Of a stretch of DNA of 64,000 nt, positions 48,001 through 59,912 are shown in pieces. The notes beneath the pieces were generated by a model, which was not told the origin of the DNA, did no database searches, and worked only from the letters and a program-made list of their open reading frames with translations. Location of the stretch: positions 12,580,672-12,644,671 of the forward strand of contig NC_056001.1 in assembly GCF_018446385.1 (NCBI RefSeq). Reading direction: 5' to 3'. The stretch's first letter is position 1. Every line of letters begins with the position of its first letter. The DNA comes from Zingiber officinale (lineage: Eukaryota > Streptophyta > Magnoliopsida > Zingiberales > Zingiberaceae). The translations under genes were made by a program, and so were the position numbers.

Positions 48001-51000
48001 AAATAATTGCTTGAGGCCCAAAATTATCAAGTTCCTGAGTCGTATGTGCAGATGAATTAACCCTATTCATCCAAAGAGCCATAACATGAGAAGAAGAATG
48101 ACTCATGTAAACAAAATGGTGAAAAAAAAAAAATCTATACAAATAGCATATACCCCAGTGCTCGTGGTACTGCTAGAGATGTATCCTTGACTGCATTAAC
48201 ATCATTAGACAATGTCAGAGAATAGATGCATAGAAGCTTCAAATGCACTGAACTCATACTTTCTACAAACCTGTAATAAGCTTCCCTAGAGAATCAAGCT
48301 TAACTGTGACATCTGAGCGATAAATGCCTACCACACGGCAAAGGTATCCCTTTAGCGGGCCTTCCCTGATCCTCAAGCTTTGACCAATAGAGAACACATG
48401 GTCATATTCTCTGCGACGACCTCGGTTGACTGCATGTGGGAGATAAGATTATAAAAATGGCATTTTCATCTATAAGATAAATGGAAGTATATTTTTCATA
48501 CAACCATGAGTAATATTTTCTTCATCCTGTGGCATTGTAGGTGATTCAAGGGAGGAAAATTTCAAATTTTCCTTTACCTGTAAGTGGAAAAAAAAAACAC
48601 AGATGAAGAATCCACATATAATACACAAACCTAATATAACATAACACACCTTTCCCTCATTAGTTTTCTGACACGCATTGGATTTTGCACAAAAAAATCC
48701 ATCATTCTCTAATTCATTTTCAACTTGAATAAAAAGTTTGCCTCTGTACATATGTCTCACTATTCCTTCTCTACCCTGCCAAAGAAAATCAAATAACACC
48801 AGAACTAAGAAAGAAAACAGAAAAAAATCAAAGAGCATTATATTAAGCTCAATGGTCCCTCAACTGAACCTTAAAGATACAGTGAGTGGGCTAATGAAAG
48901 CATACTCATCCAGTTTAGCCTATCAAGATTATAGGCACTCCATAAAATATGGACATTGCTGGTTCATATGAATAAATATTGTTGCATAATCTACCATTAC
49001 TACAATGAAACTAGAAACTCCCGTTCAAATAAACACCACACCATGATATACGCCATAAAATGACCACACATACAACAATCAACACAACAAAGCATAGTGT
49101 AGAACTGTAGAACATTTCCATGATAACCACTTCATTAACAATCTATGTTAACAGTAATGATTAACATTTACTATTAAACTTACATTTCATCGACGAAACA
49201 ATCTTTCTTCATTATCAACAAAGCCCCAGAACAATCAATTTATCAACAACATTTAATGTTAGATGGTAATATGAAAATTCAAGCAATAAAAATGTACTAC
49301 CTCTGAAGGCCCAACAGAGGTTTTGACGATGTCTTTGATGAATATAGTTTTTCCAGTCGAATCTGAAGCTGTAAACATTTTATCATCACATGATTTCTTT
49401 ATGTCCTCACTTTTAACAGACATCACTTCTGATCCCTCAGCATCTCCTCTTAGTATCTGAAATTATGAAGGTAAGTACGTAAATACTAGTAATGCAGAAG
49501 GGCAAAGGTTTATACACACCAGCATGTTACCTTGAGGCAATCTTTCTCAAAAGCAACAATAACACCAAAATTATTTCGCCTGGCAGAACAAGAAAGCTTT
49601 TACAGCTCAATATTGTAAAGTTCAAAGTTGAAAAACTAAAAAAAAATCTGACATGGCTCACCCAAACAAAACAAGATCATGGAGATTGTACCCATTCTCC
49701 ATGACATTGGTTGTTTTATCCTCTGATGATTCAGTTACTGGTTTTTTCTTGTGTGTACCATAAATGCTTGAAAACCAATTTAAGTCCACATCTGTATGCT
49801 TAGTTACCTCAGTGAACATCAATAATTCACTACTTGTAGGTTGAACTCCCCACGAGATTAATGATCCAATTGAAACCTTTTTGTACAGGTAACCATCTTT
49901 CAGCATCATACCATCAAGCACCTCATAACATTCTCCAGTTTGACGATCACGTTTGTCGACGATATGGGGTCTGAAGGCCCTGATAGATAGATAGATAGAT
50001 AGGTTTGGCTTTAGAATATCAGTTGAAGGAATTATGAAATAATTCTCAAAGATATCAAAAATGGGAAAGTAATTACTCCAGTTCATGGGAACTAATCAAC
50101 CGAGGTGCAGGGACTGCAGCCAGCCTTAACGAGATGCCACCACCCTGAGAGATCAGTGACAATTGTTAGCGTGCTATCAGAGCACACAGAAGAAGGATAT
50201 TAGCAAAATGCTGTTAAAATGATCATTTCACCAATTATTTAGACCTGAAGAACTGAGATAATTGTAACAATCAACTAAAAGAAAATATTTAACAATTTAA
50301 CATCTTCAGAAAGCATACACAATTTCACATCCCAGAAAATTGTCCAGTGGAGCAACAAATAAACAAGTGCAAAATTACATTGATATTTGATACTATCTGC
50401 ACATGAGTCCTAGTGCACAGTGGTAGACAGCAGGCAGCATAGAACAGTTGGTATTATCTACTCATAAGATATTTTAAATTTAAAGAACAAGAGTAAATTT
50501 CAAAAAACAACTGTCTATGCTGACAGCCAAGAGCGTGCAAATGAGGAGCAATCATGAACCATGTGAGGACTGGTCTAGGGAAGTTAATGATTATTTTGCA
50601 TATAAAATTGAAACATTTTTCCAGATTTCCATGCTGCCCGGCACGGACGGTTTTTACCGTTCTACTAGGGAGGCGAAATCGGCACATTACGGACAATCGT
50701 CTCAAGCGGCAAGGATGCGTCGCTAGACGCTTCCGGTGTTGCCGGAGGCGTCGTGGGCGCCTGAAGCGTCGCGGGCACCGGAGGCATTGCAACTCGACAT
50801 TTCTGGCGCCACTAGAAGCGTCGCGGGGTGTTTCCGGCACCACCAAAAGCGATGCGAGACGCTTCCGGCGCCGCCAGAAGCATCGCCGCCGAATGCTTCC
50901 GGTGTTGCCATAGGCATCGCCGGACGCCTCCGGCGCCGTTCGCGAGGAGTCGGGGGCGACGTAGGCACGGGCACGCGCGCGGGTGTTGGGGCTTTACTAT

Positions 51001-54000
51001 GCAAAATTAATATTTTAATTTAAATAAATTAAACAAGTCCTACTTAAATGTGATATTTAAAAAAGACTTTCAGTAACCTCAATTAAATTATCTCAATAAA
51101 ATATAAAAAAAAATATTTTTAATTGAAACAAATAATAAATTTCATTAAATAATATTCTTAAATTGTTTTTAATGTTTCAAATTTTATTTAAAAATTCTAA
51201 AAAAAATTATAAAATTCTAATAAATCAAATTTATATTCTGATTTTTTAAAATTATTTTGTATTTGTTTACTATTTTAATGTTTAATTGATATTCTATTTT
51301 TTTTACTATTTTAAATATGTATTATTTAAAGTATTAATTAGTTAATTTATATAATTATTATATATAAAATAATATTTTATATTAATTTATAAAATTATGA
51401 TTATTTAATTTAGACCGAGAACTATAAAGGTTATCTAAGTAAAATATTACAAGAATGCTTCCATCTGATTCATGTCACTTCTTTTAATATTAGTGTAACA
51501 TACTATGATATATTAATTTTAATTCGAGTTATTGATAGATCAATTTTTTTTAAAATATATATATTTAATTATTTTTTCTAATAATATTAAGTTATTTAAT
51601 AATGAAGAACTTATATAAAATCAATATACAACTTATTTTAAAATTATACACAATAAATATATTTATCAAATAATTACTATATATATATATACCGAAACTG
51701 TATTAGCATGGCACGATACGATACTAAAATCATATCGTTCCGGTCTGGATCGAAACATGGGTCGAGATTTTAAACCTTGGATTATATAGATTTTTTCAAC
51801 TTTGAAAATAAACATGTTTGTACATTTGACTTAATGCAAATATGACAAAGAACTACAATCAAACAAGAGGCACAAAATCAAGAAAGAAATTTTCTTACAC
51901 AATCAATAAAGACATTAGAAGGTTTACTTCAATAATCCAGCAAGCTAAAACTTGGAAACATATTAATTAACTATTTGCTCGTTCACGTTTCAAATGTTGA
52001 AATACATGGTTCAAATGTTAATAGAAAATACAGATTTTTTTTCAACTCTTTGAAAATAAACATGATTGTATGTTTGACTTATGCAAATATGATAAAACCC
52101 TACAAACAAGAAAGAGGCACAAAATCAAGAAAGAAATTTTCTTACAGAACTAAGAAAGGCATTAGAAGGTTTACTTCAATAATCCAGCAAGCTAAAACTA
52201 GGAAACATATTAATTAACTATTTTCACCCATTCATGTTTCAAATGTTGAATTATTTGGCAATGGCTCAATAACGGATACAAAATTCAGACACAAGTGCAT
52301 TTCCATTCAGATGGAAATTTTATTGTTGAAGCCCTAGTTAAATCAATAACTCTAACCAAGTAACTAAAGACAACGTAATATGAGAAACCAATGATAACAT
52401 CATTTCCAAATGTTCAACTTGGGAATAATCTGTCAACAAGCATGGATGGTGTGAAGGTATGATGCAATTATTTCTTGTTCTCCCCATCCAATATTTTAGC
52501 CAGTTGATACTCATAGAAATAGATAAAATCGATAAAAGCAAGACAATAGTAAGCAAGATTGCAACATCCAACAGCCAAGGCTATGGCCTGTGCACAAGTA
52601 TTATTGGATTACAGCAACATTATGGACTCTCATATTAGTCATCAATCAATACCAAGTTACTGAACTTACTTAATCAAAGGGATAGCTCATGTAGAAGAAA
52701 TGTAGAAATCTTTCAGGCTTTATAATGGACACAGCCATTGCCACAAGGCAATAGTTTTAATAAACTAGTTACCAGTCTAGCAAGCCTAATCTGAATTTGT
52801 AAATACAAATGGATCCTACAGATTGGGAGGGCTACCCTTATCATAAATCATTAAATAGTATCTCAATAATAATAAAGACATCTGAAAGGCTGAATATCTT
52901 CTCTCTTTGGAGTATTCCATTCCACTATAACAGACCATCTATCAGGTGACAACTCTATTGCATTGACATTTACCTAGACCAATTATTTGACAAAGATCCT
53001 TTGAAGAATAAAAGATAGGAAACATAGCATAATAGCACTAGGTCAGCCAGATTAAGACTATTAGTAAGGAGTCAATCTTAAGGTGCATGCATATCAGAAT
53101 CAAATATTGTAAACATCTAGGATGCATTAACCACTCAATGCCTCAAAACCAAGCACATCTAAATCTTTCAAGGACAAAAAATGTCATACGGAAAAGATTT
53201 GTTATAAATTAAGTATAATATTCAAATTTATCCATATATATATATATATATAAAGACAGGAATGACCACTAAAGTTTCAAGTGAAACAGATTAAACTATT
53301 TTTCACTTACAAATTTTTTCGCAATAGCTTGTAAGTCAATTCTTGGGATCAGTTTTATGGTTACTTGTTTAAGTTTATCATCAACGTCCATAACCTACAA
53401 AAAATCATGAGACAAACTATCAGTACCAAGAAGTGATGAAAATCTTCATGAGTTTCAAAGGTAAAAAAAGCAAAAAGAACCTCATATAACCTTTGCTAAA
53501 TCCCCTTTATATTTTCCACTCTTCAATCGAACCCATGCACCTTCAGATACTTCAGATAATTTATTCGAGCTAGTAAGCAAGTTAGGAACTTCATTTCTTG
53601 GGACAAGATTGATTCTACTTGGATAGATATTACAAAACCCTTTGCATGCCTGCATATAAAACATTCTGAGCACATACAGCATATAACTAGAGTAAAACTT
53701 AGAAAAAGGAGAAATATTGTAGGCCCTAAAGAAGATTAATAATCATGGATTAAATGAATGACAAAATAAGGCATGTTGGATCAGGAAAGGTGCCACATTC
53801 ATTTTGCATATGTTCAATTTGATACGATTAAAATATATTACAAGATATTTAACCAAATTTTGGCTATTTCTAGGCTAAAAACTGCAATGCAAACAAAAAA
53901 ATTATGAGAGAACCGGTAACACTAAAATTATTAAATTATTTTAAAAATAGTTCATTTTACTTTTAGAACAAATCAAAACATCATAATATATAAAAACCAT

Positions 54001-57000
54001 CCAAACATCAAAATTGCAACAAAATGTCTTGCAAAATACTATAAATAACTTTTAGATTCTTTAGGATGTTTTTAGTGGTATTTTCAATAACATTGGTATT
54101 TTCAATAACATTGGTATTTTCAATAACATTGCTTCAAGTTCTATGAAAATTAAAACCAATAACTTGGCTAGATTAATAATATAAAACTTCTTATACTTAA
54201 ATAATATTGACCAATTTTAACAAGAATATAAAAAACTTGTAGATAAAATTTATACATATAATACCTATAAATTCACACCCAATTGCACCAAAACAATTCT
54301 TAAAGCGGAGATTAGCGGAAAATATATACAGAGGCTAGTTACCACTTCAATGAGATAACAAGTTAAATAAGTGTATTTGGATTAATATACCAAATTCAAT
54401 TTCAACTGTTATATATGTAGCTAACACAAAGTAAAAGCTAACAAGTGCATTCCATAATCTAATCTTCTAGTCGTCATGTTTCAACAAGAACAAATCTCAT
54501 GAAAGAGATGACTCATAACAAAGATGCCGTTTCTTTCAAATATTGCCTCATATTCCAATAGCAACTGATACAAAGGCATCTTCACAATCTAAAAATTTCC
54601 TTATTTTTTTAAATTTTATGTAATAGACTGAAGAATGAGTCAATTAGCGAATCCCCATGATACCCATTAAGTTGTTTTGATTTTTTCTATTTGGAGTGCA
54701 AAGGCTATTTTTTTTCAGTGCAAAATCTATGGGGTTATTGTAGCAGCACTTCTTATTTGTTTTTGCATCTTTAAAGGCTTTAGCAGTCCTGTATGCCTTG
54801 ATAATACGGAAGGGCAGCCCGATGCATAAACTCCCACCAATGCAAGTCCCGAGGAAGGATCGGAACACATTGGACATATTGTATGCAGAGAAGCTGTTTC
54901 CGTGACTCGAACCATGACCTCAAGATCACATGGTAGCAACTTTACTATTATGCCAAGGCTCTTCTTCGTATGCCCTGATAATACTATTCGATATAATATC
55001 TAATGTTGGGTTGGTGATTGATTGCCTAGGCCAACCACTAGCATGAAGGCAATGACCTTCAATTCACGTCCTTTTAACATGTAGTTCTTTCTCACCATGC
55101 AGTTTTCTCACAGAGACCATTAGAATATCTAATCCTAATGTTGCCTTGATATAATATCTAATCCTCCACTGCCCCCTCTCTCTCCCCTTCCTAGTTTGGC
55201 ATCATATGCTATAAATCTGCATCAATTTGGCACCAAAGCCTTCTTCAATCTCACATCAAATCCCCATCATCCACATATGAATTTCCCTCCAAGGCCTTGT
55301 TTCCCATGAAGTGATGGCAAATTAAAAGGACGAATATCTAAAGAGTCAAAGTTGAGGGGAAGGATCAAAAGAAATTTATCCTTTGAGTTGCCTCCTTAAA
55401 AGGATGTACATGAGGGGATGCTCACTTTTTTCTAATTCACATATGACGAATATATAAAAAGACAGAGAGTGCAAGGGAGGGATCAAAAGAAATTTATCAT
55501 TTGAGTTGCCGCCCTAAAAGGATGTAAATGAAGATGGTCACTTTTTTCTAATCCACAAGTGTTAATTAATTTTCCATCTAATTTTTGGCAGACAAATTCT
55601 TAAATTTATCTCTCCAAATATACATCTTCATTTTACCAAAGGGCACACGCAGAAAATTGACCAAAAAGTGTACTATACTTTGGTAATTACAAAAGGGCAC
55701 ACCTTTTTCCAATTTTACTTTTATGCCAAATTTGGCTTTTTCTCTTCTCTTTCCTCTCCTATGCATGCAACCTCTCTTCTCTCCTCTCGTTTTTTTTGCA
55801 TGCATGCATAACTATTATGGTGTTGGTTTTTGAAAATCAATTCAACAGCTTAATGACATTATCTTTCGGCACTAACACGAGCCTGATTTCTCGGAGACCA
55901 AGACCACATTGGGGTTTAGAGCTGATTCTTCCAATAACATTTTAGCAACTCCAGAAAAGCCAAAATAAGCAATAGAGGGTACCGTTAGACTCCTTGCAAC
56001 CTCATAAATCCATGAAATGGGTGCAATCAGACCTGCCCAGGTCCATGGGTTTCGATTGAAACCCACAGGTTTAAAATTCACTAGGTCGAACCCCACTAAT
56101 GGACCTAGATAGGTCCGATTGGACTCATTTCAGGTCATGTTGATTTCTGAGGCTGCAAGGAGTCCAACGGTGCCCTCCATTGTTTATTTTGGCTTCTTCG
56201 GAGGTTAGGCCTAATATGAGGCCCAACGGATCCACGTTGGAATTTAAAACCGAATCTTCCAATAACATTTTAACACCTCCGAAAAAGCTAAAATAAGTAA
56301 TGGAGGACACCGTTGGACTCTTTGTAACCTCAGAAATCCACATGATCTGAAATGGGTCCAATCACCTATCTAGGTCCATCTGAATTTTGATTGAAATACA
56401 CTGATGGACCTCGATAGTAAGTCCTATGGATTTATGAAGCTACAAAAAATCCAACAGTGCCCTTCATTACTTATTTCGGCTTATCCAGGCGTTTAAATGT
56501 TATTAGAAGAATACCTCTAAACCCCAACGTGGTCCTAATCTCCGAGAAATTAGGCATGTGGTGGCGTCGAAAGATAATGTAATTAAGTTGTGCTATTTTT
56601 AAAAAGCACACCACAATAGTTATGCATGCATGCAAAGAGAGGGGAAAGAGAGGAGAGGAAAAGAAAGAGAAGAGAGGTTGCATGTATAAGAGAGAGGAAA
56701 GGAAAAAAAAAAAAATAATCAGATTTGGCATAAGGGTAAAACCGGAAAAGGTGTGCCCTTTGGTAATTACCAAAGTATAGTGTGCCTTTTGATCAATTCA
56801 AAAACATGTGTTCCTTTTGGTAAATCGCCAAAGAAAATAAGAGAGAGATTTGATTCTTAGGCTTATCCCTCACTCCCCATCTTTTCTCTTCAAGAAGACG
56901 AACTCTAAGAATGACATCTACTACGTTAAATATCTCTGCACCACCTTCTACAATATGTTTAATACGAAATTGTTCATTCTTGATTTCTTTCACAACGCCA

Positions 57001-57972
57001 ACTGTCACTGCCACATTTGCATCCGCCACATTCACAAGTTGACAATTCTTTTCAGTTAACCTGATACCCAGAAATGATGTCCCTCATCCACTTCTCCAGT
57101 TCCACTACCAACAGCATTCTTTGCTTGTGTCCAAAAATGTCTCCAACTCAAATCCTGCAATCAACAACCTGAACTATGTCACGACTGAGAAATAGTCAGA
57201 TTTGCAATCCTTAGTCTCAAGCAATATGATTTATAGCAAGGTCCCTACATCTTCACTGTTGTTCTAAAACGCAGCCTCGACAGCCACCTAGTTACTAGGC
57301 AGTCACCATTAGGCGCCCCTTTTAGAAAGAGAGCCAAGATACCGGAGCCTAGGGAAGTTGACTGTCTGCAGCCTAGGTTGATTAAACGATCCAGGCAGAT
57401 CAAAAATTCAAATGTAGAGTTACCAGATAGAAATAGCATATAATACCAAGCCAAACCATATGCAAGTGATCAATGTGCTAATAAAATTTTCAGCTTCAGA
57501 AAAAAAAGTACCTCCATAACATCAGATAATTTGTCAGCTTCAAAAAAAACATGGCCTTTTACATGTTCAAGAGCAAATGCAGATACAATCTGCAGTTTGG
57601 CTTCCAAGAAGTCCAATTCAACATATTTTTGCATCAGACAGAAAGCCATCTGCTGTTCGCGCCCAACCTGAAAGTAATCAATTGCAAAGTGCACTTGGGA
57701 GGGCAAACATTTTTAGCAATACTGGTATAATCAGAAGATATTCTAACTTACCATGCATTTCACTTTCCAGATGGGCATACCTAATTCTCCAACTTCCTTG
57801 TCCTCACATTCAATAGGATTATCATTGTGTATGACATGCTCCGAACCAGGTCCATACCGTTCTTTGATAAGCTCTTCAAGTTCATCACCACTCAATTCCT
57901 CCTCTTTTACTAAAAATGGAAGGTGATGAGACTTTCCAACTCCAAGTTTTTCATTCTCCAACTTGAAATTAT
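39038..57972 (-). CDS. SPT5-like / KTF1 transcription elongation factor of RNA-directed DNA methylation (N-terminus beyond window)
   Basis: Nineteen exons join with consistent phase: 57752-57972, 57512-57667, 53491-53649, 53311-53394, 50077-50144, 49662-49979, 49531-49579, 49301-49456, 48650-48775, 48505-48577, 48271-48429, 48154-48190, 47995-48062, 47686-47758, 44390-44448, 42616-42726, 42426-42539, 40613-42334, 39038-40533. They give 1748 residues before TAA. The NGN domain (PIWKVKCM, then VGREQQMAFCLMQKYVE and HVKGHVFFEADK) is followed by KOW motifs (VSEGAWVRLKSGKYKGDLAK; GREGIVRHMYRGKLF; REGPLKGYLCRVVGIYRSDV). A long C-terminal region made by the last two exons has about twenty GW/WG pairs, a 60-70-residue repeat (GGSWDMEGAKK...) and RGRG tracts, ending KGGW. 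Plant SPT5L/KTF1 binds AGO4 through GW/WG and scaffold RNA with Pol V in the nucleus. It is longer than the Arabidopsis protein (about 1500). The acidic first exon(s) are not in view. The acceptor at 42334 is weak, and GTAAGT overlaps the final Trp and stop. Confidence 0.95.
46180..46440. repeat. GC-rich repeat A in a KTF1 intron
   Basis: A GC-rich island in the AT-rich intron 44449-47685. It shares TTTACCGTTC, GAAAYCGGCAC and other blocks with the island at 50630, and like it is followed by an AT-rich tail and a GGATCGAAAC...TTAAACC-type end (about 47045-47085). Probably two copies of one non-autonomous element; class unknown. Several GCC/GCCATC triplet runs occur at about 46140-46180. Confidence 0.55.
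46806..47035. repeat. 230-bp near-perfect palindrome in a KTF1 intron
   Basis: Left arm 46806-46912 and right arm 46929-47035 are each 107 bp, inverted, with about three mismatches, around a 16-bp spacer. Very AT-rich. A single-arm relative lies at about 51570-51680 in another intron, so the second arm probably arose by inverted duplication. Confidence 0.92.
49982..50002. repeat. GATA tetranucleotide repeat forming a splice-acceptor tract
   Basis: About five GATA units on the plus strand read as CTAT repeats on the coding strand and end directly in the CAG acceptor of the KTF1 exon 49662-49979. Confidence 0.85.
50630..51000. repeat. GC-rich repeat B with internal subrepeats in a KTF1 intron
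   Basis: An island of about 370 bp in intron 50145-53310, made largely of degenerate subrepeats of the type GCTTCCGGYGYCGCC. Upstream blocks match the island at 46180. An AT-rich tail follows to about 51770 and ends GGATCGAAACATGGGTCGAG. Short frames in it are by-products of the subrepeats. Confidence 0.6.
51797..52255. repeat. Tandem duplication of about 246 bp in a KTF1 intron
   Basis: A block containing AGGCACAAAATCAAGAAAG and TAATCCAGCAAGCTAAAAC occurs twice, offset about 246 bp, with a few percent divergence and small indels. Confidence 0.85.
54077..54130. repeat. 18-bp tandem repeat, three copies
   Basis: GGTATTTTCAATAACATT is repeated three times without mismatch in the intron 53650-57511. 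Confidence 0.9.
54808..54967 (-). mobile_element. Au SINE in a KTF1 intron
   Basis: On the minus strand it starts GAGCCTTGGCATAATAG and has the A box (TGGCATAATAGTAAAG), the B box (GGTTCGAGTCA) and the GGGCTGCCCTTCC 3' end typical of the widespread plant Au SINE. Flanked by a 17-bp duplication with one mismatch (GTATGCCTTGATAATAC at 54791, GTATGCCCTGATAATAC at 54968). Confidence 0.92.
55632..56824. mobile_element. Foldback-like element with long inverted repeats
   Basis: About 1.2 kb in the intron 53650-57511. The ends are long inverted repeats of several hundred bp: TTTACCAAAGGGCACAC at the left pairs with the inverse of GTGTTCCTTTTGGTAAA at the right, and GCATGCATGCATAAC and TTTCTCGGAG also pair. 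The centre holds further units (around CCGTTGGACTC and AATAACATTTTA) in both orientations. No coding capacity and no clear target duplication. Long nested inverted repeats fit a foldback or long-TIR Mutator-like element. Confidence 0.75.
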
Positions 57973-58442
57973 CTGTGAAATGGATTGCAAGCTGAGAAAA
58001 TAAAAGATACAGCAAACTCTTCTAAAAGACCAGTGATTCCTTTAACTAACCACAATAATGAATAATAGAATTTACAAAATTTATATATTATATGAAAGGT
58101 TTAAAATCTTGTGTCATGCCAAAATTTTGGTCTCCAACAAAAATGATACAGTTTCCATATATAGACACTCATAAGTGTGCCTTGGTGAATTTAAATATAT
58201 TTTACATCTATGATCCTCATTCCCATTCACTTGACTTGTTTACTTCAGAATAAATCTACACATTTAGAAAAGATAAAGGGCAAGCTAGTGCACGAAGCTC
58301 CGGCCAGTGCACAATCCTGGGAATGGTCTATTGTATTCAATCTTATACTATTTTACTAGAGATTGTTTCCGAGACTTGAATCCATGACTTCTAGATCACA
58401 CAATAACAACTTTACCATTACGCCAAAGCTCCCCTTCAACAT

Positions 58443-58491
<49 letters not shown>

Positions 58492-59912
58492 CATTTTAAA
58501 AATATTTAAATTAAAATTTTAGAGCAATAAATTATAAAATATTCTAAGCATCTCAACTATTACATTTTGCTAATACCAAATAGTAAAATCAGTGTCAATG
58601 TCATGCATTTGATGGGAGCAAGGTTTAAAGCATCGCTCCATATTGGACTTTTGATCTATGAATAGTCCAATACAGCATTTTGATGTGCCAACAATTGTCT
58701 GGCGTCCAAAAATACCAACATGAAACTAGATGAATCTTACCTCTTTATTATGTTTTCACTTTATTTACTACTAAAATCTAAAGTATAAATATTATCTATG
58801 GCCAATTTAAAATTTTATTGCACTAGGTACGACTCTAATCTTTTGGCAAGAAAGAAAAGAAGATCCATACCAATGCTCGGCACACTTTGACATGTACTAA
58901 AGCATGTTGAGATAAATTATTTAGTCACTTAACCCTCTTTCACTCAACTTTTCACTTTACAGAACCACATCAGTTAGTAAAATTATATCAGTTAAATAGT
59001 TAGATTGAAAATGATTTTTATTTAATTTTACTTTAATGTATGTCAAGATAAATTTACGCAAATATTTCCCCTATATTCTTATTCCATTTAATTTGTTTAC
59101 TTTTAAAAAAAAATCTTACATTAAAGAATCAATCAAATTAAAATTTAAAAAAACAAAAAAAAATATTACTTAAATATGCTGAAACATACCAAGTGTAGGC
59201 ACGGCAGGATACTTATCAACATAGATAGCACAAGAGAGATTGTCAATGCCAATCATTATCTAGTTCTAGTAACTTACCCAAATGGTATATTTCTTCGTGT
59301 CGCCCAAAACAACATAAAATTTCAAACCATGATTATAAGTAACAACTCAAGGTTAAAGTACATGACAAAAAAAAAGTAAATCATTGCCCAGAGATTATGA
59401 TTGACCAGAAAAATTACCAACTTGCACAATTAGATAAACTACAAGATTAAAGATGAAAATTTAGCCATAAAAATAAAGGATTGGTTCTACTGTAACATCC
59501 ATTACATCTAACTAGTTTCTAATCATTATTCTCTGTATCTTCCTCTCTCAACAATTAGTATATGCAAAAACCATCGACATAAATTCCTCTATTTTTTTAT
59601 TCTTCAATCTCTTTATAATATTTCACCCACCTTAAAATTCTCATATTGTGGCCAGTTGTTTGGTCTAGGAGTGAGCAAGTTAAATCCAAAGGATTTTGTG
59701 TCAATTTGCAGAGATCCAAATCAATGTAACTGCACTATTTGAAGGGTTTAACTTTGTTGCTACAGCCACAAAACGGGAATGATATCGCATAGAATGTGGT
59801 GTGCAGACATCTCGAGGTCAACACCAAATTCTTTTTAAAAAAAAAACTCACATTTGATTTGTTTGTGTTCAGTATCAGAAGGGCCAATAAATATCACATA
59901 AATAGATTTCAC
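57973..59912 (-). other. KTF1 intron upstream of the first visible exon
   Basis: Continues to 64000 around the hAT insertion. It holds an Au SINE (58278-58437) and a TA/GA microsatellite (about 58443-58488). No exon encoding the expected acidic N-terminus was found by eye. Confidence 0.65.
58278..58437 (-). mobile_element. Au SINE, older copy
   Basis: On the minus strand it matches the SINE at 54808 along its length (GGAGCTTTGGCGTAATGG A box; a degenerate B box near GGATTCAAGTC). More diverged, with no clear target duplication. Confidence 0.8.

Noticed and set aside
50454-51023. Several overlapping Arg/Ala/Pro-rich frames
   Set aside because: Products of the GC-rich subrepeats inside a KTF1 intron; no family similarity.
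54840-54960. Pol III A and B boxes suggesting a tRNA gene
   Set aside because: The boxes belong to an Au SINE with a target duplication; no cloverleaf or anticodon arm. The same applies to 14974-15175, 24581-24785 and 58278-58437.
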